Below are positions 52,470 to 59,773 of a stretch of DNA of 64,000 nucleotides, one piece after another. The translations under genes and the position numbers were made by a program. The notes beneath the pieces were generated by a model that was given only the letters and a program-made list of their open reading frames with translations, was not told the origin of the DNA and did not search any database. The stretch spans positions 372,001 to 436,000 of the forward strand of contig NZ_JAGGDJ010000002.1 in the NCBI RefSeq assembly GCF_017652985.1, written 5' to 3'. Position 1 is the stretch's first letter. Each line of letters begins with the position of its first letter. The DNA comes from Paenibacillus artemisiicola. GTDB lineage: Bacteria > Bacillota > Bacilli > Paenibacillales > Paenibacillaceae.

Positions 52470-54281
52470 ATGCCGCAATATTTCGCTCCCGGCGTGTATG
52501 TGGAAGAGATCGAACTCGGAGGGAAACCGATCGAAGGAGTGTCCACGAGCACGGCTGGATTTCTCGGCCAGACCGAACGCGGTCCGACGACGCCGAGATT
52601 CATCACGAGCTGGCTGCAGTTTCAGCGCGTGTACGGCGGAGTGCTCGGCGATAAGCCGTACTTGCCGCATACGGTGAAAGGGTTCTTCGATAACGGGGGC
52701 AAACGCTGCTATATCGCGCGGATCACCAAAGCGAGCGCCGTCTCGGCAACCCGGAAACTGATAGACGAAGACGACAAAGCCGTCATGACCGTATCCGCCG
52801 TAGGCGAAGGCGAATGGGGCAATCGGATTGCCGTCGCGGTGTCGAAAGCGTCTCTGAAAAAGGAAGCATTCAAGATTAGCGTGTACTACTGGAAAGGCGC
52901 CCTTCCGGAAGACGGCAAGCTTGGCGAGACGATCGCAGATCCCAAAAAATCGCCCCAGCCCGCCGTAACGGAATCGTTCGACAACGTTTCGGTCGACGCC
53001 TCGTCGCCGGATTTCTATGGCATCAAAGTCAACGGGATTTCCGCTCTGATTACGATTTCGGTCGAGGACGGCGACACCGGGGCATTGCCCGAGGTAGAAA
53101 ATAAAGAGAAGAATAAACCGGCCTGCTTGTCCGGCGGCTTGGATTTCAAAGGCATCGTAGACGAAGGCAAACCGAAAGAGGTAAACGCGGCTGACAAGAC
53201 CATTAAACTCGCGGATACGGCAGCCGCCGTCGATGGTGATTTGGTCGGCATGGTGCTGGAGATCGTGGAGGGCGCAGGCAAGGATAAGCAATATTCGATC
53301 AAGGCTTACGATAAAGATTCCAATTCGGTGACGTTCGACGTTGACTTTGACCCCGCTCCGGATGCGAATTCCGACTACCGAATCACGAATCCGAATTCGA
53401 GCCTTGCGCTGTACGACTATGTCCGTTCCGCGACGCCAAAGCCCGGCAGGAAGGGCTTGACGGCGATCGCCGATATCGACGACATCTCGATTCTGCATGC
53501 CCCTTACTCGGAAGAAATCGCGGGACTGACGACCGAAATGATCAATCAGTGCGAGAACTTGAGAGACCGCGTCGTGATCATCGACTCCAAACCCGGCGCC
53601 GCGGACATCCGAGCGGTCGATCCTCGCAAGGCTACGTACGATTCGATGTTCGCCGCGTACTACTATCCTTGGATCAAGATCGTGCATCCGACAAGCGGCA
53701 ATACGATCGAAGTGCCGCCGGGAGGGCATGTCGCGGGCATCTACGCCAGATCGGACGCCGAGCGCGGCGTTCACAAAGCGCCTGCCAACGAGATCGTGCG
53801 CGGCGCGATCGACCTGGAATTCCAGATTACGATGGCGGAACAAGAAACGCTCAATCCGCTTGGCGTCAACGTCATCCGCCAATTCCCGGGCCGCGGCATT
53901 CGCGTCTGGGGAGCCCGCACGACGTCCAGCGATCCTTCCTGGAAATATATCAACGTGCGAAGACTGTTTAACTATTTGGAAGAATCGATCGACGAGAGCA
54001 CGCAGTGGGTCGTGTTCGAACCGAACGACGCGAAGCTGTGGGCGCGAGTCCGGCGCACGATCAACGAATTCCTGACCCGCGTCTGGCGGGACGGGGCGCT
54101 CATGGGCGCGATGCAAGACCAAGCGTTCTTCGTTCAGGTCGACAGGTCGACGATGACGCAAGACGATATCGACAACGGCAGAATGATCGCGCTCATCGGC
54201 GTCGCGCCGGTGAAGCCGGCGGAATTCGTCATCTTCCGCATCGCGCAAGTCGCTTCCGGCACCGACATTAACCAGGCTTAA
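52470..54281 (+). CDS. Contractile sheath protein
   Basis: 603 residues. The N-terminal sheath signature is 'FAPGVYVEEIELGGKPIEGVSTSTAGFLG' (key 'APGVYVEE') and the conserved C-terminal domain is 'VRRLFNYLEESI', 'WVVFEPNDAKLWARVRR', 'FLTRVWRDGALMG', 'ALIGVAPVKPAEFVIFRI'. An inserted middle domain (~180-320) is Lys/Asp rich. Only one sheath gene is present in the window, unlike the three of Afp/PVC. Subunits contract to drive the tube through the target envelope. AAGGAGG precedes the ATG. Confidence 0.96.
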   Translation: MPQYFAPGVYVEEIELGGKPIEGVSTSTAGFLGQTERGPTTPRFITSWLQFQRVYGGVLGDKPYLPHTVKGFFDNGGKRCYIARITKASAVSATRKLIDEDDKAVMTVSAVGEGEWGNRIAVAVSKASLKKEAFKISVYYWKGALPEDGKLGETIADPKKSPQPAVTESFDNVSVDASSPDFYGIKVNGISALITISVEDGDTGALPEVENKEKNKPACLSGGLDFKGIVDEGKPKEVNAADKTIKLADTAAAVDGDLVGMVLEIVEGAGKDKQYSIKAYDKDSNSVTFDVDFDPAPDANSDYRITNPNSSLALYDYVRSATPKPGRKGLTAIADIDDISILHAPYSEEIAGLTTEMINQCENLRDRVVIIDSKPGAADIRAVDPRKATYDSMFAAYYYPWIKIVHPTSGNTIEVPPGGHVAGIYARSDAERGVHKAPANEIVRGAIDLEFQITMAEQETLNPLGVNVIRQFPGRGIRVWGARTTSSDPSWKYINVRRLFNYLEESIDESTQWVVFEPNDAKLWARVRRTINEFLTRVWRDGALMGAMQDQAFFVQVDRSTMTQDDIDNGRMIALIGVAPVKPAEFVIFRIAQVASGTDINQA

Positions 54282-54317
54282 GCCGGTGAACCCGAGTCAT
54301 AGAGGAGGATATCCAGA

Positions 54318-54755
54318 ATGCCAACAGGCCAGCGTAAAGATCCATTCCGCAACTTCCGGTTCCGCGTCGAGATCGACGGCATCCAGCAGGCGGGCTTCAG
54401 CGACGCGAGCGGCTTCGACTCGACCATCGACGTCATCGAATACCGGGAAGGGACGGACCCGACGAGCCCTCGCAAACTGCCCGGCTTGACCAAGTACGGC
54501 AACATTACGCTCAAATGGGGCCAGACGGATTCGCTCGACTTGTACAACTGGCACAAGGAAGCGATTGCCGGCAGCATCCAGCGCCGCAACATGTCCGTCA
54601 TCGTCGTCGACGAAGCCGGCAACGACAAGGGCCGCTGGGATTTCGCCGGCGCGTGGCCGACCAAATACGATGCCCCGGATTTCAGCGCCAAAGGCAACGA
54701 TATCGCCATCGAATCGCTCGAAATCGTTCACGAAGGCATGAACCGCGTCAGCTAA
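54318..54755 (+). CDS. Inner tube protein (gp19-like, Afp1-like)
   Basis: 145 residues, T4 gp19/Hcp-type fold. 'RKDPFRNFRFRVEIDGIQQAGFSDASG', 'VIEYREGTDPTSPRKLPGL', 'ITLKWGQTDSLDLYNWHKE' and 'IESLEIVHEGMNRV' (cited by parts) are characteristic. Hexameric rings stack to make the rigid tube. GAGGAGG precedes the ATG. Paralogous to the tube protein at 55341. Confidence 0.95.
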   Translation: MPTGQRKDPFRNFRFRVEIDGIQQAGFSDASGFDSTIDVIEYREGTDPTSPRKLPGLTKYGNITLKWGQTDSLDLYNWHKEAIAGSIQRRNMSVIVVDEAGNDKGRWDFAGAWPTKYDAPDFSAKGNDIAIESLEIVHEGMNRVS

Positions 54756-54783
54756 ACCATCGAATCGATCAGGAGGCATCCGA

Positions 54784-55152
54784 ATGGCATTCGTCACCGA
54801 ATTCGAATTCACGCTGCCCAAAGGCTACGTAGACAGGCACGGCAATCTGCACCGCGAGGGCATCATGCGGCTTGCGACCGCGGCCGATGAGATTTTGCCG
54901 CTGAAGGACCCTAGAGTTCAGCAAAATCCCGCTTATCTCACGATTATCCTGCTCTCCAGAGTCGTGACGAAGCTGGGAGAGGTGCAGGCGATCAATCCCG
55001 GCGTCGTGGAAGGCTTGTTTTCCACCGATCTGGCGTATTTGCAGCAGCTTTACCGGCAGATCAACGAGAGCGGCTCCACGGGCGTCGAAGCCGAATGCCC
55101 GCGCTGCGAACATAAGTTCGCCGTCGAGGTATTGGCGCCGGGGGAAGCTTAA
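54784..55152 (+). CDS. eCIS tail assembly protein with C-terminal zinc-knuckle-like motif
   Basis: 122 residues. The conserved core is 'LPKGYVDRHGNLHREGIMRLATAADEI' (in part), 'NPAYLTIILLSRVVTKLG', 'VVEGLFSTDLAYLQQLYRQIN', followed by 'ECPRCEHKFAVEV', a CxxCxH knuckle. Proteins of this type sit between the two tube genes in many eCIS clusters, like phage tail-assembly chaperones. CAGGAGG precedes the ATG. Five G residues lie just before its stop; see the next small ORF. Confidence 0.82.
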   Translation: MAFVTEFEFTLPKGYVDRHGNLHREGIMRLATAADEILPLKDPRVQQNPAYLTIILLSRVVTKLGEVQAINPGVVEGLFSTDLAYLQQLYRQINESGSTGVEAECPRCEHKFAVEVLAPGEA

Positions 55153-55328
55153 GCGGCTACCCTCTGGATAAGCTTTACGAGGAGATAGCCTTTCTCGCCT
55201 ACTATTTTCATTGGCCGCATTCGGAAATCATGCAATTGGAGCATCGGGAGAGAGTCCGCTTCTGCGAGGAAATCTCGGGCATTCACCGGAAGCTGAATCA
55301 GACGCCGGACAACGTATTCAAGCTATAG
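55131..55328 (+). CDS. Small eCIS protein, DUF6760-like, start unclear
   Basis: The frame running through 55155-55328 encodes 'GYPLDKLYEEIAFLAYYFHW', then 'EIMQLEHRERVRFCEEI', matching the short DUF6760-type protein found at this place in eCIS clusters. The frame opens after a TAA at 55113 and contains no ATG, GTG or TTG before the conserved part; the listed start uses the ATT at 55131. A CTG at 55164, or a -1 shift at the G5 run 55140-55144 from the upstream gene, are alternatives. A sequencing error is also possible. Confidence 0.6.
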   Translation: MGAGGSLSGYPLDKLYEEIAFLAYYFHWPHSEIMQLEHRERVRFCEEISGIHRKLNQTPDNVFKL

Positions 55329-55340
55329 GAGGGATTCGGG

Positions 55341-55778
55341 ATGCCCACGGCGATACGAAGGGATCCACTGATGAACTTTCGGTTTCAGATCGAGCTTGAG
55401 GGGCTCGTCGTCGGCGGCTTCTCCGAGGTGTCCGGCGTGCAAGCGGAGCTGGAGACCGAGGACTATCGCGAAGGCGGCGTCAACGGCTACGTCCATAAGT
55501 TCGTGAAGGCGTCGAAAGTGCCCAGCTTGACGATCAAACGAGGGCTGACGAACTCCGACACGCTGTGGACGTGGTTCCAAGATACGAAGAACGGCCGAAT
55601 TACGCGCAGAAGCGGCTCTGTCATCTTGGTCGATGCGGCGGGCGGGGAGCAATGGCGCTGGAATTTCACGGAGGCGCTTCCGGTCAAGTGGACCGGGCCG
55701 GATCTGAAGTCCGACAGCGGCAGCGTCGCCTTCGAATCGATCGAGCTCGTGCATAACGGCTTCAGCAAGGACGGATGA
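55341..55778 (+). CDS. Second tube/tube-initiator protein (gp19-like, Afp5-like)
   Basis: 145 residues, the same fold as the tube protein at 54318: 'RRDPLMNFRFQIELEGLVVGGFSEVSG', 'EDYREGGVNGYVHKFVK', 'SLTIKRGLTNSDTLWTWFQD', 'FESIELVHNGFSK' (in parts). In Afp/PVC the second tube protein joins the tube to the hub. TAGGAGG precedes the ATG. Confidence 0.93.
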   Translation: MPTAIRRDPLMNFRFQIELEGLVVGGFSEVSGVQAELETEDYREGGVNGYVHKFVKASKVPSLTIKRGLTNSDTLWTWFQDTKNGRITRRSGSVILVDAAGGEQWRWNFTEALPVKWTGPDLKSDSGSVAFESIELVHNGFSKDG

Positions 55779-55781
55779 CGG

Positions 55782-56621
55782 ATGACGACGACGCCGCTTC
55801 AATTCGCCGAGCGCATCCTAACCAAGTACGGCCTTGCGGCTCGGCAGACGAAGGGACGCGCCTCATTGGTGTACCTTGCCGCCGCGTCTCCCGCCCGCGC
55901 CGTTCACGTCCTGCGGGAGAGGTTCATGGAACGACGCGAGCGGCTGACGATCGTCCGGCCGATCGAGGTGCGGTTGTTCGTGAACGCTTGGCATCCAAAG
56001 ACCATCCGGCACGCGGATCATACGCATGCCTACCGACGATATGCCCATCACGAGCGGATGAGCATTTTACGACAGGCGGTGCAGGAGCATCATCGCTTGT
56101 CGCGGATCGATCGGGAAGCGCGAAAAGAGCGCGATCCGAATCCTGCTCCCCTGCATCTGCACGTCAAGCAGACGTTTCTCGCATCCCAACGTGTCATGCG
56201 CCTCGGCTCTATGGTTCATCACCCGACCTTCATACGGAATTATCGATTCCAATTGGCGCAGCAACCGCCGAAGACCGTTCCGATGGCAGCCTCCTGGGTT
56301 CATGCGTCTGCGTCGCCGCCGAAGGACGCGCCTTCAACCGCAGGCATCTCGCATCCGCAGCGTCTTACGCATGCGCAATCATCAAGCACGTATCGCGCGG
56401 CTCGTTCCGTCACCTTGCTGCACGCCAGTCCGACGCCCAACGCGGCACCGGTCAACTCGCCGCCTCGTCGCGAAGAAGCCCTGAACCATGCCGCGCCGCC
56501 TATTGCGCCTGCGCCACCCGTGACGGCCGCGCCTTCCCTCGACATGAAGCGGTTAACCGACGACGTGTATCAAGCGATCGAGCGGAAGCTGCGCATCGAA
56601 CGACAAAGAAAAGGCTTATAA
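55782..56621 (+). CDS. eCIS Afp6-like protein with disordered middle
   Basis: 279 residues. A basic, His-rich N-terminal part ('NAWHPKTIRHADHTHAYRRY', 'AHHERMS') is followed by a Pro/Ala/Ser-rich, probably disordered stretch (~165-250). The end is a conserved amphipathic helix, 'DDVYQAIERKLRIERQRKGL', typical of proteins encoded between the second tube and the LysM gene in eCIS operons. Function unknown; possibly a scaffold or assembly factor. It starts three bases after the tube gene. Confidence 0.7.
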   Translation: MTTTPLQFAERILTKYGLAARQTKGRASLVYLAAASPARAVHVLRERFMERRERLTIVRPIEVRLFVNAWHPKTIRHADHTHAYRRYAHHERMSILRQAVQEHHRLSRIDREARKERDPNPAPLHLHVKQTFLASQRVMRLGSMVHHPTFIRNYRFQLAQQPPKTVPMAASWVHASASPPKDAPSTAGISHPQRLTHAQSSSTYRAARSVTLLHASPTPNAAPVNSPPRREEALNHAAPPIAPAPPVTAAPSLDMKRLTDDVYQAIERKLRIERQRKGL

Positions 56622-56642
56622 GCCAAGTTCCGGGAGGCGCCC

Positions 56643-57272
56643 ATGGCTTTGGAGAAAGCGCTCATTCAGCCGCTGGACGAACAGGGCGGACATCGCGGAC
56701 AACCGGTCAGAGTGCTGTTCAATCCCAGCGAATATTCGATCGAGAAGGGCAACCAATACCAATCCGTCTCGATTCCGGGCCTATCCGTACCCGCGACGCA
56801 GTTCGTGAGCGGGAACGCGCGGACGCTGACGATGGATCTGTTTTTCGACAGTTACGAACGAGGCGAAGACGTACGCGCCTACACGAGTCAAGTGACCGAT
56901 CTGCTCGACATCGACGGTCTCCTGCGCGCGCCGCCGGTCTGCGCGTTTATCTGGGGGAAGCTCGAGTTCAAGGGCGTCATCGAGAAAGTGTCCCAGAAAT
57001 TCACGATGTTTGTCGATTCGGGCATCCCGGTGCGCGCGACGCTCAACGTGTCGTTCAAGGAATACAAGACGATTCAAGAACAATTGTCCCCAAGTACCGC
57101 GACCGGTCAGACGAGACAAGTGACGGCGAACGCCGGCACGTCGTTGTCCGCCATCGCGCAGCAGCAATACGGCGACCCCGGCAGATGGCGAGAGATCGCC
57201 CAAGCGAACAACATCGCGAACCCTCGCCGATTGACGCCGGGACAACCGATAACCGTACCTCCGTTGGAGTGA
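56643..57272 (+). CDS. eCIS tube/baseplate protein with LysM domain (Afp7-like)
   Basis: 209 residues. The CIS-tube domain (~1-155) shows 'RVLFNPSEYSIEKGNQYQ', 'TLTMDLFFDSYERGEDVRAYT', 'GIPVRATLNVSFKEY' (in parts). A C-terminal LysM unit (~160-207) reads 'LSAIAQQQYGDPGRWREIAQ' with 'LTPGQPITVPP'. In Afp and T4 (gp53) such proteins sit in the baseplate around the hub. GGGAGG precedes the ATG. Confidence 0.92.
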   Translation: MALEKALIQPLDEQGGHRGQPVRVLFNPSEYSIEKGNQYQSVSIPGLSVPATQFVSGNARTLTMDLFFDSYERGEDVRAYTSQVTDLLDIDGLLRAPPVCAFIWGKLEFKGVIEKVSQKFTMFVDSGIPVRATLNVSFKEYKTIQEQLSPSTATGQTRQVTANAGTSLSAIAQQQYGDPGRWREIAQANNIANPRRLTPGQPITVPPLE

Positions 57273-57276
57273 TCGC

Positions 57277-58362
57277 ATGGATTTCGCGCAGTTGGACAAC
57301 GCTTACGGCCATTTTTACGCGCCGGCATTCGAGATCGAGATCGAAGGCCGAAGCTTGATTCGGGAAGGCATGATCATCTCCGGCGTGACCGTCGATCAAT
57401 CGCTTGAAGAAGCGGATCATTTCTCGTTCACTATTGATCATGCGTTCGATGCGATCGCGGGCGATATCAAGTGGATGGACCTGTTCTTGCCTGCGACCAA
57501 ACGTCTGACGATTCGAATGGGCTACGCCGGCAAGCTTAAGCTCATGCTCGTGGGCATGGTCACTTCCATGACGGTCAAATTCCCATCGGGCGGCTCGCCG
57601 CAGCTGGAAGTGAGCGGATTGGATCTCTCGAACCGGCTCATGCAGAAGAAGGAGCCGCGGTCCTGGAACACGATGAAGCACAGCGACGTCGTCGCCGCGC
57701 TCGCGTCGGAATACGGACTGAAGAGCGATGTCGAAGACACGAAAGTGCCCTATCCGAAGATTACCAAGGACTCCGGAAAAAACGATTTTCAGCTGATTCA
57801 ATCGCTCGCGCAAAAAAACTACTTCGAGTTTTTCGTGTTCGGGGATACGCTGACGTTCCGCGCGCCGGCATTGGACAGCGCACCCGTCGCGAAGCTCGAA
57901 TGGCGCAAGACGCTGATCAGCTTCCAGCCGGAGCTCAACTTCGCCGGACAAGTGCAAGAAGTCGAAGTACGGGGCTGGGATCCCGGAACCAAAAGCGAAA
58001 TCGTGGGGACGGCGCGCGTCGGAGACGAAGCGGGCAAGCAGTCCCGCCCCAAGGAGAAAAGCGGCGGAGAGCTCGTCGCTTCCTCTTCCTCCGCCAAAAT
58101 CAGCGAGAACGCGCGCTATCCCGTCTTCTCGCAGCAGGAAGCCGATCAGCTCGCGCGATCGATTCTGAACCAGCACGCGGAAGGGTTGATCAAAGGCAGC
58201 GCGGAGTCGATCGGCATACCGGACATTCAGCCGGGCAAGCGAATCGAATTGGCCGGTCTCGGCAAGCGGTTCAGCAAAGCGTATTACGTCGAGAAGAGCA
58301 CCCATACGATAGGCGGCTCAGGTTATGCGACGACTTTCCATGTCAAGGAGAATGCGTTATGA
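57277..58362 (+). CDS. Baseplate hub protein (gpD/gp27-like, N-terminal part of Afp8)
   Basis: 361 residues of the phage late-control D family. Features: 'SGVTVDQSLEEADHFSF', 'IRMGYAGKLKLMLVGMVTSM', 'VSGLDLSNRLMQKKEPRS', 'DFQLIQSLAQKNYFEFFV', 'EVRGWDPGTKSEIVG', and the final 'YVEKSTHTIGGSGYATTF'. It forms the trimeric hub on which the spike sits. It overlaps the spike gene by ATGA. In Afp these two are one VgrG-like chain. Confidence 0.93.
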   Translation: MDFAQLDNAYGHFYAPAFEIEIEGRSLIREGMIISGVTVDQSLEEADHFSFTIDHAFDAIAGDIKWMDLFLPATKRLTIRMGYAGKLKLMLVGMVTSMTVKFPSGGSPQLEVSGLDLSNRLMQKKEPRSWNTMKHSDVVAALASEYGLKSDVEDTKVPYPKITKDSGKNDFQLIQSLAQKNYFEFFVFGDTLTFRAPALDSAPVAKLEWRKTLISFQPELNFAGQVQEVEVRGWDPGTKSEIVGTARVGDEAGKQSRPKEKSGGELVASSSSAKISENARYPVFSQQEADQLARSILNQHAEGLIKGSAESIGIPDIQPGKRIELAGLGKRFSKAYYVEKSTHTIGGSGYATTFHVKENAL

Positions 58363-59009
58363 GTTTGCTGGATCTGATGCAGCCCGGAGACCGGAACGGA
58401 GAGCAAGTGCAGGGCGTCGCCAACGCGATCGTCACGAACAACCAAGATCCCGACCATATGGGACGCGTAAAGCTCCGATTCCCCTGGCGCGGCTGCGAGG
58501 ACGAAAGCCATTGGGCAAGAGTGGCGACGCTCATGGCCGGCAAGGACCGAGGCTGCTATTTTATCCCGGAAGTCGGAGACGAAGTGCTCGTCGCGTTCGA
58601 GATGGGCAATATCGACCACCCTTACGTGATCGGCGCCTTCTGGAACGGCAAGGACATCCCGCCGGGCACGAACGCGGACGGACGGAACAATATACGCAAA
58701 ATCAAGTCCCGAAGCGGTCACGAGCTCGAATTCGACGACAAGAAAGGCCATGAGAAGGTGACGCTGCGGACGAAAGCGGGTCATCGGATCGTCATGGACG
58801 ATACGTCCGGGTCCGAGAAAATCGAGATTGTCGATCATACGGGCGCCAACAAAATCGTGATCGACTCGGTCAAGAACGAGATTCAGATGGAAAGCGGCTT
58901 GAAGCTGGTCTTGAAATCGAAGACGATCGAGATCGACGCGGATGCCATGCTGACGATCAAGGCAGGGGCGACGGTTACGATTCAAGGCGCTATGGTGCAA
59001 ATCAATTAA
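58359..59009 (+). CDS. Central spike protein (gpV/gp5 beta-helix, C-terminal part of Afp8)
   Basis: 216 residues from the ATG at 58359. An OB-fold (~15-95, 'GRVKLRFPWRGCEDESHWARV', 'EVGDEVLVAFEMGNIDHPYVIGAFWNG', in parts) leads to a repetitive beta-helix ('HEKVTLRTKAGHRIVMDD', 'SEKIEIVDHTGANKIVID', 'TIEIDADAMLTIKAGATVTI'). No lysozyme domain. The spike is tipped by the PAAR protein encoded next. Confidence 0.94.
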   Translation: MSLLDLMQPGDRNGEQVQGVANAIVTNNQDPDHMGRVKLRFPWRGCEDESHWARVATLMAGKDRGCYFIPEVGDEVLVAFEMGNIDHPYVIGAFWNGKDIPPGTNADGRNNIRKIKSRSGHELEFDDKKGHEKVTLRTKAGHRIVMDDTSGSEKIEIVDHTGANKIVIDSVKNEIQMESGLKLVLKSKTIEIDADAMLTIKAGATVTIQGAMVQIN

Positions 59010-59041
59010 CGACGAGAACGAGTTATGGGGGAGTGAGTCCG

Positions 59042-59332
59042 ATGCCGCCGGCAGCGAGAGTGGGAGACATGACGAGTCACGGATCGCCGCTCGGACCGGG
59101 ACCGGGAAGCGTGAACGTGCTCATCGGAGGAATGCCCGCATGGCGTGCGGCGTCGGACGCGCACGCGTGCCCGCTTGCCACTCCGAATCCGCATGGCGGC
59201 GGCGTCGTCGCGATGGGGAGCGCAACGGTATTCATCAATAGGGTGCCGGCTGCCCGGCTTGGGGATTCGATCGTAGAAGGAGGCCCTCCGAACGCGATCT
59301 TGTCCGGAGCGCAGAACGTGATGATTGGATAA
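59042..59332 (+). CDS. PAAR-repeat spike tip protein (Afp10-like)
   Basis: 96 residues from the ATG at 59042, eight bases after GGGGGAG (a GTG at 59033 overlaps that site). PAAR motifs: 'PPAARVGDMTSHG', 'GSVNVLIGGMPAWRA', 'AMGSATVFINRVPAARLGD', 'ILSGAQNVMIG'. The cone sharpens the spike, with zinc bound by His/Cys. There is no extension, so it carries no fused effector. Confidence 0.95.
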   Translation: MPPAARVGDMTSHGSPLGPGPGSVNVLIGGMPAWRAASDAHACPLATPNPHGGGVVAMGSATVFINRVPAARLGDSIVEGGPPNAILSGAQNVMIG

Positions 59333-59346
59333 GGGGGAGTTCGAGT

Positions 59347-59748
59347 ATGGCAAACGATTTTCTAGGCGTCGGCTGGCGCTTCCCCGTTAACGTGAACGGT
59401 TCATCGGGCGCCATCGCCATGTCTTCCCATGAGCAGGACATCGAACAGGCGATCCGCATTCTTTTGTTTACGGTCAAAGGCGAACGCGTCATGCGTCCGG
59501 ATTTCGGCTGCGGCATTCACGATTACGTGTTTGCTTCGCTGAATACGGCGACGATCGGATTGATGGAATCCAGCGTGCGCGATGCGCTTGCGCGCTGGGA
59601 ATCCCGCATCGCGGTGACGAAGGTGGCCGTGTCGCAGGATCCGGTCGAGATTTCGTTCGGGAAACTCCTGATCGACATCCAGTATGTGGTGCGCGCCACG
59701 AATCAGCCTGGCAACCTCGTGTATCCGTTTTACTTGAGAGAAGGTTGA
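59347..59748 (+). CDS. Baseplate wedge protein gp25-like (Afp9-like)
   Basis: 133 residues. GPW_gp25 features: 'EQDIEQAIRILLFTVKGERVMRPDFGCGI' (key 'GERVMRPDFGCG'), the conserved 'E' and 'R' of the EPR-type region, and a C-terminal 'VYPFYLREG'. It connects the sheath to the baseplate. GGGGGAG precedes the ATG. Confidence 0.95.
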   Translation: MANDFLGVGWRFPVNVNGSSGAIAMSSHEQDIEQAIRILLFTVKGERVMRPDFGCGIHDYVFASLNTATIGLMESSVRDALARWESRIAVTKVAVSQDPVEISFGKLLIDIQYVVRATNQPGNLVYPFYLREG

Positions 59749-59773
59749 ATGACTTCCGTCCGGTGGTGAAGCC

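Noticed and set aside
55140-55146. Classical slippery heptamer for programmed -1 frameshift at the G5 run
   Set aside because: The bases in the reading frame (CCG GGG GAA) do not fit X-XXY-YYZ, so only a non-standard slip or another start is possible.
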